Position numbers and translations under genes: made by a program. This document shows positions 53,215 to 63,838 of a stretch of DNA of 64,000 nucleotides, piece by piece. Every line of letters starts with the position of its first letter. The stretch's first letter is position 1. The notes under the pieces were generated by a model. The model was given only the letters and a program-made list of their open reading frames with translations, was not told the origin of the DNA and did not search any database. The stretch is from Streptomyces sp. NP-1717 (GTDB lineage Bacteria; Actinomycetota; Actinomycetes; Streptomycetales; Streptomycetaceae). The DNA is taken from positions 30,425 through 94,424 of the forward strand of contig NZ_JAAPBF010000005.1 of NCBI RefSeq assembly GCF_022695985.1, given 5' to 3'.

Positions 53215-54156
53215 ATGACTGACGAGCCCGCTGTGTCCCTCGCCCACCGGGTGCCCGAGCTCGGCGCGCTGGAGCTGCTGATCGCCGTCGCCCGGCACGG
53301 CAGCATGGGCGGGGCGGCCCGTGAGCTGGGCATCAGCCAGCCCGCGGCGAGCAGCCGGATACGGTCCGTCGAACGCCTGCTCGGCGTCAGTCTCTTCGAC
53401 CGGTCGCCCAGCGGCTCCCGGCTCACCGGTGAGGGCGCCCTCGTCACCGACTGGGCGCGGCGGATCATGGAGGCGGCCGAGGCGTTCGACGCGGGCGCGC
53501 AGGCGCTGCGCGACCGGCGCGACTCACGACTGCGGGTCGCAGCGAGCATGACCATCGCCGAATATCTGCTGCCCGGCTGGCTCATCGCGCTGCGTGCCGC
53601 CAGGCCGGACACGGCCGTCTCGCTCCTCGCGGGCAACTCGGGCGCCGTGGCCGCACGGCTGCTCGGCGGCGAGGCGGACCTCGGCTTCGTGGAGGGCCTG
53701 GCCGTGCCCGCCGGTCTCGACGGCACGGTGATCGGCGGTGACCGGCTCGTGGTCGTGGTCGCGCCGACGCACGCCTGGGCACGCCGTACGGCCCTGACAC
53801 CCGAGGAACTGGCCGCCGCACCGCTGATCCTCCGTGAGGAGGGCTCGGGCACGCGCCAGGTGCTCGACGCGGCGCTCGCCTCTTACGGAGGCCTCGCCAC
53901 GCCGCTGCTGGAACTGTCCTCGACGACGGCGGTCAAGGCGTCGGTGGTGAGCGGCGCGGGGCCCTCGGTGCTCAGTGAGCTGGCCGTGGGGGAGGAACTG
54001 GCGTCGCGTCGGCTGACGGAGGTGGAGGTGTCCGGGGTGTCGCTGCGCCGCGACCTGCGGGCGGTCTGGCCGACGGGCCACCGCCCGAGCGGCCCGGCCC
54101 GCGAACTGCTGTCACTGACCCGCAGCGCCCTGGGGACGGGCCCGTCGACCGGGTGA
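53215..54156 (+). CDS. LysR-family transcriptional regulator
   Basis: The 313-aa regulator has the N-terminal winged helix (about 15-75; LELLIAVARHGSMGGAARELGISQPAASSRIRSVERLLGVSLFDR) and a LysR substrate-binding domain. ATG 53215 lies 70 bp from the divergent TDT transporter, the usual arrangement of a LysR regulator and its target. The effector is unknown; CysB/CbbR-like sulphur or anion signals are possible given the TDT family, but that is speculation. Confidence 0.92.
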   Translation: MTDEPAVSLAHRVPELGALELLIAVARHGSMGGAARELGISQPAASSRIRSVERLLGVSLFDRSPSGSRLTGEGALVTDWARRIMEAAEAFDAGAQALRDRRDSRLRVAASMTIAEYLLPGWLIALRAARPDTAVSLLAGNSGAVAARLLGGEADLGFVEGLAVPAGLDGTVIGGDRLVVVVAPTHAWARRTALTPEELAAAPLILREEGSGTRQVLDAALASYGGLATPLLELSSTTAVKASVVSGAGPSVLSELAVGEELASRRLTEVEVSGVSLRRDLRAVWPTGHRPSGPARELLSLTRSALGTGPSTG

Positions 54157-54764
54157 ACGCGCGAGGTCGACGCGCCCGTGCCTGGGGAGAGACCCGGCGC
54201 CTCCTTGTACGACGTCACGGGGGCCGGGCGGCCTCTGTGCGGCTTCGGGCACACCGTGGCGCTTGGCCGCGCGCGGGCGTGCCCACGTTGAGCCGCCCGA
54301 GCCGCCCGAGTCGGCGCGACCGGTCTCCGCTCGATCGGTGGCTCACGTGAAGGCGCCGGGCGGGCCGGGGCGCCTCGGAGCACGCCGTGCGGCGCTTGAT
54401 GGCGCGCCGCGCCTCACGGTCGAGCCGGAGGTCGGCGCGCTTGCGCGCCGAGCCACCGGGGCGGCGAGGAGCCATGGTGGAGGCTGTCGCCGGCGACAGC
54501 CAACGGCAGCTCGCGCGCAACGAGAGCGGCCCTGGCCAGGGACGCCACCGAGGCCGCGAAGTCCGGCCGGTCGCCCGCCCTCGCCGAACGGGGCGTGCTG
54601 TCCGCGCTGGACTCGTGGGATGAGGGGCGTTCGGGTGAACGTCAACGGCCGCGGTGTGTACGGCAGCCGGATCAGTACGCCTCGGGGGCCGTTCCGCCGG
54701 GCCCGTCCGGGGGCCGGAGACGCCCGGCGGTCGGGGCCCACCGGGCTGTCCCGGCGCGGCGCGC
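54157..54764. other. 608-bp region without a supported gene
   Basis: Several long open frames cross this interval on both strands, but all have the Arg/Pro-rich composition of shadow frames in GC-rich DNA. The segment around 54530-54640 in one plus frame (LARDATEAAKSGRSPALAERG...LSALDSW) reads somewhat like a real protein and might be a gene remnant. I cannot name a family for it. Confidence 0.35.
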
Positions 54765-55481
54765 TCAGGCCCGCCCAGCCCCCACGGGCGCCGGCCTCGG
54801 TGGTGAGGATGCCGAGACCAGCGCCGTCATCACGCGGATGTCCTCGCCCATCTCCGGATGCCACTGCACCCCCAGCACCCACCGCTCGTCCACCAGCTCC
54901 ACCGCCTCCACCGTCCCGTCGCCCGCGTACGCCGAGACGATCAGGCCCCTGCCCAGGCGGTCCACCGCCTGGTGGTGGGAGGACGGGACGTCCGCCTCCT
55001 CCGGTACGGCGGTGCCGTACCGCGTGCCCGGCACCGGCTTCACCGGATGCTCGCCGAACACGCCGAGGGCCGCGGCCGTATGGCCGTCCAGATGCTGGAT
55101 CAGCGTGCCGCCGAGTGCGACGTTCAGCAGCTGCATGCCCCGGCAGATCGCGAGCAGCGGCGTTCCGGACGCCAACGCGGCCTCGATGAGCGCCAGTTCC
55201 CAGTCGTCCCGCTCCCTGGCGGGCGGACCGGTACGGGGGTCCGGCTCGGCCCCGTACCGTACGGGCTCCACGTCCGGACCGCCCGAGACGACCAGCCCGT
55301 CGAGCCGGGCGACCACCGAGGCGGCGGTGGTCGGCTCGTCCGGCGGGAGCATGACGGCGACGCCGCCCGCGCGCTGGACGAGCCGGGGGTAGGCCATGGG
55401 CAGCAGGGCGGCGGGCAGGTCCCAGACGCCCCACCTGGCCGACGTCTCCAGATAGGTGCTGACGCCGATGAGCGGCTTCAC
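54765..55481 (-). CDS. Gamma-glutamyl-gamma-aminobutyrate hydrolase family (PuuD-like, class I amidotransferase fold)
   Basis: The 238-aa peptidase C26 family protein has the nucleophile Cys in AICRGMQLLNVALGGTL and the His-Glu pair in GVQWHPEM, completing the triad. PuuD-type enzymes cleave gamma-glutamyl bonds. GTG 55481 has GGAGG about 9 nt upstream. It lies on the same strand downstream of the ethanolamine-type permease and near the GlnA4-like ligase, so it may release glutamate from the final gamma-glutamyl product of that pathway. Confidence 0.9.
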   Translation of the reverse strand: MKPLIGVSTYLETSARWGVWDLPAALLPMAYPRLVQRAGGVAVMLPPDEPTTAASVVARLDGLVVSGGPDVEPVRYGAEPDPRTGPPARERDDWELALIEAALASGTPLLAICRGMQLLNVALGGTLIQHLDGHTAAALGVFGEHPVKPVPGTRYGTAVPEEADVPSSHHQAVDRLGRGLIVSAYAGDGTVEAVELVDERWVLGVQWHPEMGEDIRVMTALVSASSPPRPAPVGAGRA

Positions 55482-55499
55482 TGAACGTTCCTCCGATGT

Positions 55500-55560
55500 G
55501 GTGCTGTGCGGCGGTGCTGTGGTGCGGCGGTGCGGTGGTGCTGTCGTACGGCGGTGCGTG
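55500..55560. repeat. Imperfect GTGCTGT/GCGGCG tandem repeat
   Basis: The segment consists almost entirely of alternating copies of GTGCTGT or GTGCGGT and GGCGGC-like units. It lies in the leader between the permease stop codon and the hydrolase start. It may be an expansion-prone element or simply low complexity. Confidence 0.6.
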
Positions 55561-55568
55561 CTCCCGGC

Positions 55569-57056
<1,488 letters not shown>

Positions 57057-57079
57057 GAGCCGCTCCTGCCTCGGGTAAA

Positions 57080-57095
57080 GGTGTGGGGCCACACC
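57080..57095. promoter_or_regulatory. Perfect-arm dyad upstream of the permease
   Basis: GGTGTGG (57080-57086) and CCACACC (57089-57095) are inverted copies separated by two bases, just upstream of the permease start. It is a candidate operator, different in sequence from the ACCTTAAGGT site before the ligase gene. Confidence 0.5.
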
Positions 57096-57229
57096 ATTGC
57101 GGCCGGAAACGTCCGTGCGCAAGCCCTGTGCGTTAAGCGGCTGTTACGGGCGACCGGCACGGGCACGCCGGGGCGGGGGCGTGCCGGGGCTGCCGTGACG
57201 CGGAACGCCTCCCGCCCCGTTACCCGCTC

Positions 57230-57982
57230 TCAGGCCAGAAATCCCCGCAGCAGCGCCGCCGTGCCCCCGCAGTGCTCGCGCATCGCCTCGCGCGCCGCGT
57301 CCGCGTCGCCCGCCAGCACCGCCTCGACCAGTGCCGTGTGCTGCTGCTGGGAGTGCTCCAGGTTCCGCACCAGCAGCGGGATGCAGTCCAGCAGGTCGTT
57401 CACGGTCGCGCGCACCGACACGTACTGCTCGGTCAGCCGCGCCGAGCCCGACAGCTCCGCGAGTGTCAGATGCAGCAGCGTGTCGAGGCGTCGGTAGTCA
57501 CCCAGCGGGGCGTCGTGCGTCGCCGCGAGCGCCGTACGCAGGCGGGACGCCTCCGGTCCGGACAGGCCGTGCGCCGCGCACAGCCCGGCCGCGCCCACCT
57601 CCAGCACCTCGCGGAACCGCAGCACGTCCTCGATGTCCACCCCGGAGACCCGGCGCCGCAGTTCCTCCTCGACCCCCTGCGGCGGGGTGTCGGGCCGGGG
57701 CAGTACGAACGTGCCGCCGTAGCGCCCCCGCCGGCTCTCCACCAGCCCCTGGTCGGTGAGGACCTTCAGCACCTCGCGCAGCGTGACCCGGCTGATCCGC
57801 AGCCGCTCCGCCAGATCCCGCTCGGCGGGCAGCCGTTCACCGCCCGCGACCAGACCGAGGCGCAGCACCTGCAGGATCTGCTCCAGGGCCTCCTCGAAAC
57901 CGTTGCCCGCCCGCACGGGACGCAGGACGGGCGTCAGCCGGTCGGCCGGCTCACTCTGCCCCGCCGCATCCTTCTTCGCCAC
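57230..57982 (-). CDS. GntR-family regulator of the FadR/FCD subfamily
   Basis: The 250-aa regulator has an N-terminal winged helix (about 25-90; ALEQILQVLRLGLVAGGERLPAERDLAERLRISRVTLREVLKVLTDQGLVESRRGRYGGTFV) and an all-helical FCD ligand domain. GTG 57982 is preferred over the upstream TTG in frame because GGGAAGGGG lies nearby and the residues before it are unusual. It is divergent from the GlnA4-like gene; a palindrome ACCTTAAGGT lies in the 78-bp gap. It probably represses the cluster in the absence of ethanolamine or a metabolite. Confidence 0.91.
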   Translation of the reverse strand: MAKKDAAGQSEPADRLTPVLRPVRAGNGFEEALEQILQVLRLGLVAGGERLPAERDLAERLRISRVTLREVLKVLTDQGLVESRRGRYGGTFVLPRPDTPPQGVEEELRRRVSGVDIEDVLRFREVLEVGAAGLCAAHGLSGPEASRLRTALAATHDAPLGDYRRLDTLLHLTLAELSGSARLTEQYVSVRATVNDLLDCIPLLVRNLEHSQQQHTALVEAVLAGDADAAREAMREHCGGTAALLRGFLA

Positions 57983-58021
57983 GTCGCCGTTTCCCCTTCC
58001 CAAGCAATGGTCTCCCGGAAT

Positions 58022-58031
58022 ACCTTAAGGT
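58022..58031. promoter_or_regulatory. Palindrome ACCTTAAGGT between the regulator and glnA4
   Basis: This perfect 10-bp palindrome lies centrally in the 78-bp intergenic gap, about 30 bp before the ligase start and 40 bp before the regulator start. It is a candidate operator for the FCD-family regulator. Confidence 0.5.
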
Positions 58032-58060
58032 CCCCGGCTGGCCGATGGAGGAGTTGCCCC

Positions 58061-59431
58061 GTGGCAGACCGCACACCCCCACTCTCCGTCGAGGAGCTGC
58101 GCGCCCTGGTGGCGAGCGGCGAGATCGACACCGTGGTCCTGGCCTTCCCCGACATGCAGGGCAGACTCCAGGGCAAGCGGTTCGCCGCGCCGTTCTTCCT
58201 GGAGGACGTACTGGAACACGGCACGGAGGGCTGCAACTACCTCCTCGCCGTCGACGTCGAGCTGAACACCGTCGACGGCTACGCGATGTCCTCCTGGGAC
58301 CACGGCTACGGCGACTTCGCCATGCACCCCGACCTCGCGACGCTGCGCCGTGTCCCCTGGAACGAGGGGACGGCGATGCTCATCGCGGACCTCGCCTGGA
58401 ACGACGGCTCACCGGTCGTCGCCGCGCCCCGCCAGATCCTGCGCCGCCAGCTCGACCGGCTCGCCGAGCACGGCTACACCGCGCACGTCGGTACGGAACT
58501 CGAATTCATCGTCTTCAAGGACACCTTCGAGCAGGCGTGGGACAGCGGCTACCGCGGCCTCACCCCCGCCAACCAGTACAACATCGACTACTCCGTCCTC
58601 GGCACCGGCCGCATCGAGCCCCTGCTGCGCCGGATCCGCAACGACATGACCGCCGCCGGCCTGACCGTCGAGTCCGCCAAGGGCGAGTGCAATCCGGGCC
58701 AGCACGAGATCGTCTTCCGTTACGACGAGGCCCTGCTCACCTGCGACCAGCACGCCATCTACAAGACCGGCGCCAAGGAGATCGCCTCCCAGGAAGGCGT
58801 CTCGCTCACCTTCATGGCCAAGTACAACGAGCGCGAGGGCAATTCCTGCCACATCCATCTCTCGCTCCAGTCCGTCGACGAACCCGGCACGAACGTCATG
58901 GCGGGCGACGACGCCCACGGGATGTCACCCGTGATGCGCCACTTCCTGGCCGGACAGCTCGCCGCGCTGCGCGACTTCTCCGTCCTGTACGCGCCGAACA
59001 TCAACTCCTACAAACGCTTCGCGCCCGGCTCCTTCGCCCCGACCGCCGTCGCGTGGGGCAACGACAACCGCACCTGCTCCCTGCGGGTCGTCGGCCACGG
59101 CCGTTCCATGCGCTTCGAGAACCGGCTGCCCGGCGGCGACGTCAACCCCCACCTGGCCGTCGCGGGCCTGGTCGCGGCGGGTCTCTACGGCATCGAGCAC
59201 GAGCTCGAACTGCCCGAGGTCTGCACCGGGAACGCCTACACCTCCGAGTACGAGCAGGTCCCCACCACCCTGCGCGAGGCCGCCGACCTCTGGGAGCGCA
59301 GCCCGATCGCCAAGGCCGCCTTCGGGGACGAGGTCGTCGCGCACTACCTCAACCTCGCCCGGGTCGAGCTGGCCGCCTTCGACGCCGCCGTGACCGACTG
59401 GGAGCTGCGCCGCTCCTTCGAACGCATGTGA
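58061..59431 (+). CDS. glnA4: Glutamine synthetase-like gamma-glutamylethanolamide synthetase (GlnA4-type)
   Basis: The 456-aa ligase has the glutamine-synthetase fold: GTELEFIVFKDTF and ESAKGECNPGQHEIVFRYDEAL (metal-binding glutamates), GNSCHIHLSL, NDNRTCSLRVVG and RFENRLPGGDVNPHLAVAG. It is shorter in the N-terminal beta-grasp region than true GlnA and lacks the usual adenylylation-site context. In S. coelicolor the GlnA4 protein joins glutamate to ethanolamine using ATP, enabling growth on ethanolamine. The neighbours here (ethanolamine-type permease, ALDH, SDR, gamma-glutamyl hydrolase) support this role. GTG 58061 follows GGAGGAG. Confidence 0.88.
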   Translation: MADRTPPLSVEELRALVASGEIDTVVLAFPDMQGRLQGKRFAAPFFLEDVLEHGTEGCNYLLAVDVELNTVDGYAMSSWDHGYGDFAMHPDLATLRRVPWNEGTAMLIADLAWNDGSPVVAAPRQILRRQLDRLAEHGYTAHVGTELEFIVFKDTFEQAWDSGYRGLTPANQYNIDYSVLGTGRIEPLLRRIRNDMTAAGLTVESAKGECNPGQHEIVFRYDEALLTCDQHAIYKTGAKEIASQEGVSLTFMAKYNEREGNSCHIHLSLQSVDEPGTNVMAGDDAHGMSPVMRHFLAGQLAALRDFSVLYAPNINSYKRFAPGSFAPTAVAWGNDNRTCSLRVVGHGRSMRFENRLPGGDVNPHLAVAGLVAAGLYGIEHELELPEVCTGNAYTSEYEQVPTTLREAADLWERSPIAKAAFGDEVVAHYLNLARVELAAFDAAVTDWELRRSFERM

Positions 59432-59442
59432 GGAAGCCAGAC

Positions 59443-60816
59443 GTGCCCGACCAGCCCCACGCCCACCAGATCCTCAACCCGGCGACCGAGGAGGTCGTCG
59501 CCACCGTCCCGGCGACGAGCGAGGCCGAGGTCGGCGCGGCCGTCGTACGGGCCGCCACCGCCCAGCGCCGGTGGTCCGAGGCCGCCCCCGCCGACCGCGC
59601 ACGGCTGCTGCGCCGGTTCGCCGCCACGGTCGACGGCTACCTCGAAGAACTCGCCCGGCTGGAGGTCCGGGAAGCGGGCCACACGCTGGGGAACGCCCGC
59701 TGGGAGGCGGGCAACGTCCGCGACCTCCTCGACTACGCGGCCGGGGGAGTGGAGCGCCTGACGGGACGTCAGATCCCCGTCGCCGGCGGCCTCGACATCA
59801 CCCTCCTCGAACCGCTCGGCGTCGTCGGGGTCATCGCCCCCTGGAACTTCCCCATGCCCATCGCCGCCTGGGGCACCGCACCGGCCCTGGCGGCGGGCAA
59901 CGCCGTACTTCTCAAGCCCGCCGAGACCACCCCGCTGACCGCGCTGCGGCTGGCCGAACTCGCCCTGGAGGCGGGCCTTCCCGAGCATCTGTTCCAGGTG
60001 CTGCCGGGCGCGGGGGACGTCACGGGCCAGGCCCTGGTCGACCACCCCGGCGTCGCCAAGATCGTCTTCACCGGCTCCACGCGGGTGGGCAAGGAGATCA
60101 TGGCCAGGGGCGCGCGGCGGACGAAGCGCGTGACCCTCGAACTCGGCGGCAAGAGCCCCAACATCGTCTTCGCCGACGCCGACGTCGAACGGGCCGCCGC
60201 CGAGGCGCCGATGGCCTACCTCGACAACGCCGGACAGGACTGCTGCGCCCGTACCCGCATCCTCGTCCAGCGCACCGCGTACGACCGGTTCCTCGAACTC
60301 CTCGCCCCCGCGGTGCGGTCGGTCGTCGTCGGCGACCCCTCGGACGACAGGACCCAGATGGGCCCGCTCATCTCACGCGCCCAACTGGAGCGCGTGCGCG
60401 GGTACGTCCCCGAGGACCGGGCGGCCGTACGGGGCAGCGCCCCCGACGGCCCCGGCTTCTGGTTCCCGCCGACCGTCCTCACCGACGTCGCCGCCGACGA
60501 CCCGGCCGTGACCGACGAGATCTTCGGCCCGGTCGCCGTCGTGATCCCCTTCGACGACGAGGCGGACGCGATCCGCCTCGCCAACGACACCGAGTACGGC
60601 CTCTCCGGCTCCCTGTGGACCCGCGACCTCGGCCGCGCGCTGCGCGTCTCGCGCGCCGTCGCCGCCGGCAACCTGTCCGTCAACTCCCACAGCAGCGTGC
60701 GCTACTCGACCCCCTTCGGCGGCTACAAGCAGTCCGGCGTCGGGCGGGAGCTGGGCCCCGACGCCCTCACCGCGTTCACCGAGACCAAGAACATCTTCAT
60801 CAGTACGGAGGCCTGA
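59443..60816 (+). CDS. NAD(P)-dependent aldehyde dehydrogenase
   Basis: The 457-aa ALDH has APWNFPMPIAAWG and GSTRVGKEI (cofactor site), the general base Glu in TLELGGKSPNIV, and the nucleophile Cys267 in GQDCCARTR. GTG 59443, 11 bp after the ligase stop, has AGGAAG upstream. In this operon it would oxidise an aldehyde derived from the gamma-glutamylated amino alcohol to the acid (for example gamma-glutamyl-glycine). This substrate is inferred from neighbours; betaine-aldehyde-type relatives are an alternative. Confidence 0.92.
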   Translation: MPDQPHAHQILNPATEEVVATVPATSEAEVGAAVVRAATAQRRWSEAAPADRARLLRRFAATVDGYLEELARLEVREAGHTLGNARWEAGNVRDLLDYAAGGVERLTGRQIPVAGGLDITLLEPLGVVGVIAPWNFPMPIAAWGTAPALAAGNAVLLKPAETTPLTALRLAELALEAGLPEHLFQVLPGAGDVTGQALVDHPGVAKIVFTGSTRVGKEIMARGARRTKRVTLELGGKSPNIVFADADVERAAAEAPMAYLDNAGQDCCARTRILVQRTAYDRFLELLAPAVRSVVVGDPSDDRTQMGPLISRAQLERVRGYVPEDRAAVRGSAPDGPGFWFPPTVLTDVAADDPAVTDEIFGPVAVVIPFDDEADAIRLANDTEYGLSGSLWTRDLGRALRVSRAVAAGNLSVNSHSSVRYSTPFGGYKQSGVGRELGPDALTAFTETKNIFISTEA

Positions 60817-60819
60817 CCC

Positions 60820-61623
60820 ATGCCCGACGAGATCAACCAGAGCGCCGAGGCGTCCGTCTGCCGCCGGCTGGTCGGCCGCACCGCCGTCGTCACCGGCGCG
60901 GGCAGCGGCATCGGTCTCGCCACCGCGCGCCGGCTCGCCTCCGAAGGCGCGAACGTCGTCTGCGGCGACATCGACCAGACGGCGGGCAAGGCGGTGGCCG
61001 ACGAGGTGGGCGGCGTCCACGTACGGGTCGACGTCACCGACGCCGAACAGGTCGACGGCCTCTTCAAGAAGGCCTTCGACACCTACGGCAGCATCGACAT
61101 CGCCTTCAACAACGCGGGCATCTCACCCCCGGAGGACGACTCGATCCTCACCACCGGCATCGACGCCTGGCGCCGGGTCCAGGAGGTCAACCTCACCTCC
61201 GTGTACCTCTGCTGCAAGGCCGTCATCCCCTACATGCGGCAGCAGCGGCGCGGCTCGATCATCAACACCGCGTCCTTCGTCGCGACCATGGGCGCGGCCA
61301 CCAGCCAGATCTCGTACACCGCCTCCAAAGGAGGCGTGCTCGCGATGTCACGCGAACTGGGCGTCCAGTTCGCCCGCGAGGGCATCCGCGTCAACGCGCT
61401 CTGCCCGGGCCCGGTCAACACCCCCCTGCTGCGCGAACTGTTCGCGAGCGACCCCGAGCGCGCGGCACGGCGGCTCGTGCACATCCCCGGCGGCCGTTTC
61501 GCCGAGGCGGAGGAGATCGCCGCGGCGGTCGCCTTCCTCGCCAGCGACGACGCGTCGTTCGTCAACGCGACGGACTTCATGGTGGACGGCGGCATCGGAG
61601 GGGCGTACGTGACACCGCTGTAG
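60820..61623 (+). CDS. Short-chain dehydrogenase/reductase
   Basis: The 267-aa classical SDR has the cofactor motif TGAGSGIG (about residue 25), NNAG, the catalytic Ser in IINTASF and Y-x3-K in YTASKGG, and ends with VDGGIGGAYVTPL. It starts 3 bp after the ALDH stop and is certainly in the same operon. It may oxidise the hydroxyl group of gamma-glutamylethanolamide to the aldehyde used by the ALDH. The Asp after the second beta strand (CGDIDQT) favours NAD over NADP. Confidence 0.93.
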   Translation: MPDEINQSAEASVCRRLVGRTAVVTGAGSGIGLATARRLASEGANVVCGDIDQTAGKAVADEVGGVHVRVDVTDAEQVDGLFKKAFDTYGSIDIAFNNAGISPPEDDSILTTGIDAWRRVQEVNLTSVYLCCKAVIPYMRQQRRGSIINTASFVATMGAATSQISYTASKGGVLAMSRELGVQFAREGIRVNALCPGPVNTPLLRELFASDPERAARRLVHIPGGRFAEAEEIAAAVAFLASDDASFVNATDFMVDGGIGGAYVTPL

Positions 61624-61686
61624 GGCCTGTCCACGGAAGGGCAACTCAAGTGCGGGTATCCGGCGTACGGCCCTTAGGGTGACGGG

Positions 61687-62607
61687 ATGAGCATGACGAC
61701 GCCGCCCGGCTGGTACGCGGATCCGGGTGTGCCCGGGAGTGAGCGTTGGTGGGACGGGAACGGGTGGACCGCGCACACCCGGCCGCTCGGTGGGGCCGTC
61801 CCGTATCAGCAGGGTGGTCAACAGGACTCCCGGCAGCCGCGGTCGGCGCGTCGTGGGCGGGGTGTGGTGCTCGGTGGCGTCGCCGCCGGGCTCGTGCTCG
61901 TCGCCACGGTCGTCGCCGGGATCACGCTGTTCGGCGACGACGGCACGAAGACCGTGCCCCGGTCCGCGCCGACCACCGGTGAGCCCGCGCCCGGGCCGAC
62001 GGACGGCGGCGACGGGACTCCCACCGCCGAGCCGAGCGCCGACCCCACCGTGCTCGTCGACCAGCTCAACGGCATCACCCTGCCCATCCCCGACGACTGG
62101 GAGAAGTCGGACAGCTCCGTCGACCGCGCGGTCACCATGACGACGGTGGCGGACCGCGAGTGCCCCGGCGAGACGAACCGGTACTGCCGGTACGGCCGGG
62201 TCATGTCCTCCACCGCGACCCAGACCGACGCGGCCGGTCCCGAAGCCCTCGCCAAGGAGGACATCGAGGACGCGTCCGACGCCCTGTACGACGAGGACTC
62301 CATCGGCAACTCCTTCTACGGAGGTGTCACCTCGCACACGGTCGTCCGGTCCGGGGAGGTCACCGTCGCCGGACGCACCGGGTATCTCGTGCGCTGGAAG
62401 GTCGAGACGGGTTCGGGGCCCGGCGGTTACGTCCAGTCGCTGGCCTTCCCCTCGACCATCGGCGCCGAATCACTGATCGTCGTCCGGTTCGCCTTCGACG
62501 CCGGACCCAAGGGCCCGCCGCTCGCCGGTATGGACACGATCACGAAGGGCATCCGGGCGATCGGTGACACGACGGGCGGCGTCGGCAGCTCCATCGGCCC
62601 CTCCTGA
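61687..62607 (+). CDS. DUF2510-domain membrane protein
   Basis: The 306-aa protein begins with a DUF2510 motif (PPGWYADPGVPGSERWWDGNGWTAHTRP), followed by a basic linker, one transmembrane helix (about 58-80; VVLGGVAAGLVLVATVVAGITLF) and an extracytoplasmic domain after a Pro/Thr/Asp-rich linker. The outer part is reminiscent of LpqN/LpqT-like lipoprotein domains (ITLPIPDDWEKSDSSVDRAVTM...). The molecular role is unknown. ATG 61687 begins 64 bp after the SDR gene and likely has its own promoter. Confidence 0.82.
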   Translation: MSMTTPPGWYADPGVPGSERWWDGNGWTAHTRPLGGAVPYQQGGQQDSRQPRSARRGRGVVLGGVAAGLVLVATVVAGITLFGDDGTKTVPRSAPTTGEPAPGPTDGGDGTPTAEPSADPTVLVDQLNGITLPIPDDWEKSDSSVDRAVTMTTVADRECPGETNRYCRYGRVMSSTATQTDAAGPEALAKEDIEDASDALYDEDSIGNSFYGGVTSHTVVRSGEVTVAGRTGYLVRWKVETGSGPGGYVQSLAFPSTIGAESLIVVRFAFDAGPKGPPLAGMDTITKGIRAIGDTTGGVGSSIGPS

Positions 62608-62635
62608 CCACCCGGTCGCGCTTCCCGGACGGGCC

Positions 62636-63838
62636 TCAGAGGTAGGTACGGCCCTCGCCCCGGTACGTCGGCACCGTCGCCGTCACCCGGTCGCCCTCGA
62701 CCAGCAGCAACTCGTCGAAGCGCTCGCACAGTTCGCCGGCCTTGGCGTGCCGGAACCACACCCGGTCGCCGATGAGCAGATCGTCGGCGGCGGACCCCAG
62801 CAGCGGGGTCTGCACCTCCCCGGCGCCCTCCTGCGCGTCGTAGCGCAGCCCCTCCGGCAGATACGGCTCCGGCAGCCGGTCCCGGCCCGCCGCGCCCGAC
62901 GCCGGATAGCCGCCGCCGAGGACGGTCACCACGCCCACACCCGGCCTGCGCACCACCGGCTGCGCGAACAGCGCCGCCGGACGGCCCCTGAACGACGTGT
63001 AGTTGTCGAACAACCGCGGCACGTACAGCCCCGAACCGGCGGCGATCTCCGTCACCGAGTCCTCGGCCGCCGTGTGCTGCACACTGCCCGTGCCGCCGCC
63101 GTTGACGAACTCCAGCTCCGGCGCCACCAGCCGCACCGCGCGCACCACGGCCCGGCGCCGCTCGGCGAGCTCCGCGCGCGCGGCCGACTGCATCAGCCGC
63201 ACCGCGCGCGAGCGCAGCGGCCGGCCCGCGACCGAGTCCCCGACACCCGCCACATGCCCCTCGTACGCCATCAGCCCCACCAGCCGGAAACCGGGCCTGC
63301 GGGCGATCGACCGGGCCAGCTCGGCCAGTTGCGCCGGCTCGCGCAGCGGTGAGCGCCTGGCACCGATCCGTACCAGGCCGCCGAACAACTGGAACGCGGT
63401 GTCCAGCTCCAGGCAGACCCGGATCTCCTCCGTGCCGCCCGCCCGCGCGAGATCGACGAGATCCAGCTGAGCCGGATCGTCGACCATCACCGTCACGGCC
63501 GCCGCCAGTTTCGGGTCGGCGGCGAGTTCGGCGAACGCCCCCCGGTCCACCGACGGATAGGCGAGCAGCACGTCCTCGAAACCGGCACGCGCCAGCCACA
63601 ACGACTCGGCCAGGGTGAACGACATGACGCCCGCGAAGCCGTCGCGCGCCAGGACCCGTTCCAGCAGCGCGCGGCAGCGCACCGATTTGCTCGCGACCCT
63701 GATCGGTTTGCCCGCGGCCCTGCGGACGAGATCATCCGCGTTGGCGTCGAACGCGTCGAGGTCGACCACGGCGAGCGGGGCGTCGAGATGTGCGGTGGCC
63801 CGGTCGTACCGGGCCCGGTCGGTGGCGCGGGGAGTCAT
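62636..63838 (-). CDS. PLP-dependent alanine-racemase-fold enzyme (D-threonine aldolase/amino acid deaminase-like)
   Basis: The 400-aa enzyme has an N-terminal alanine racemase barrel with the PLP lysine in IRVASKSVRC (about residue 49) and a C-terminal beta domain with FVNGGGTGSVQHTAAEDSVTEIAAGSGLYVP and GDRVWFRHAKAGELCERFDEL. The HAKAGE motif near the C-terminus fits the metal-binding part of D-threonine aldolases (HxxxxE/C). It probably acts on a D- or hydroxy-amino acid; the substrate is unknown. ATG 63838 gives a typical length, whereas the frame upstream is a shadow. It is convergent with the DUF2510 gene. Confidence 0.85.
   Translation of the reverse strand: MTPRATDRARYDRATAHLDAPLAVVDLDAFDANADDLVRRAAGKPIRVASKSVRCRALLERVLARDGFAGVMSFTLAESLWLARAGFEDVLLAYPSVDRGAFAELAADPKLAAAVTVMVDDPAQLDLVDLARAGGTEEIRVCLELDTAFQLFGGLVRIGARRSPLREPAQLAELARSIARRPGFRLVGLMAYEGHVAGVGDSVAGRPLRSRAVRLMQSAARAELAERRRAVVRAVRLVAPELEFVNGGGTGSVQHTAAEDSVTEIAAGSGLYVPRLFDNYTSFRGRPAALFAQPVVRRPGVGVVTVLGGGYPASGAAGRDRLPEPYLPEGLRYDAQEGAGEVQTPLLGSAADDLLIGDRVWFRHAKAGELCERFDELLLVEGDRVTATVPTYRGEGRTYL

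Noticed and set aside
54343..55434. A 363-aa minus-strand protein in the gap and hydrolase region
   Set aside because: It overlaps the well-supported hydrolase in another frame and its sequence is Arg/Gly/Pro-rich shadow.
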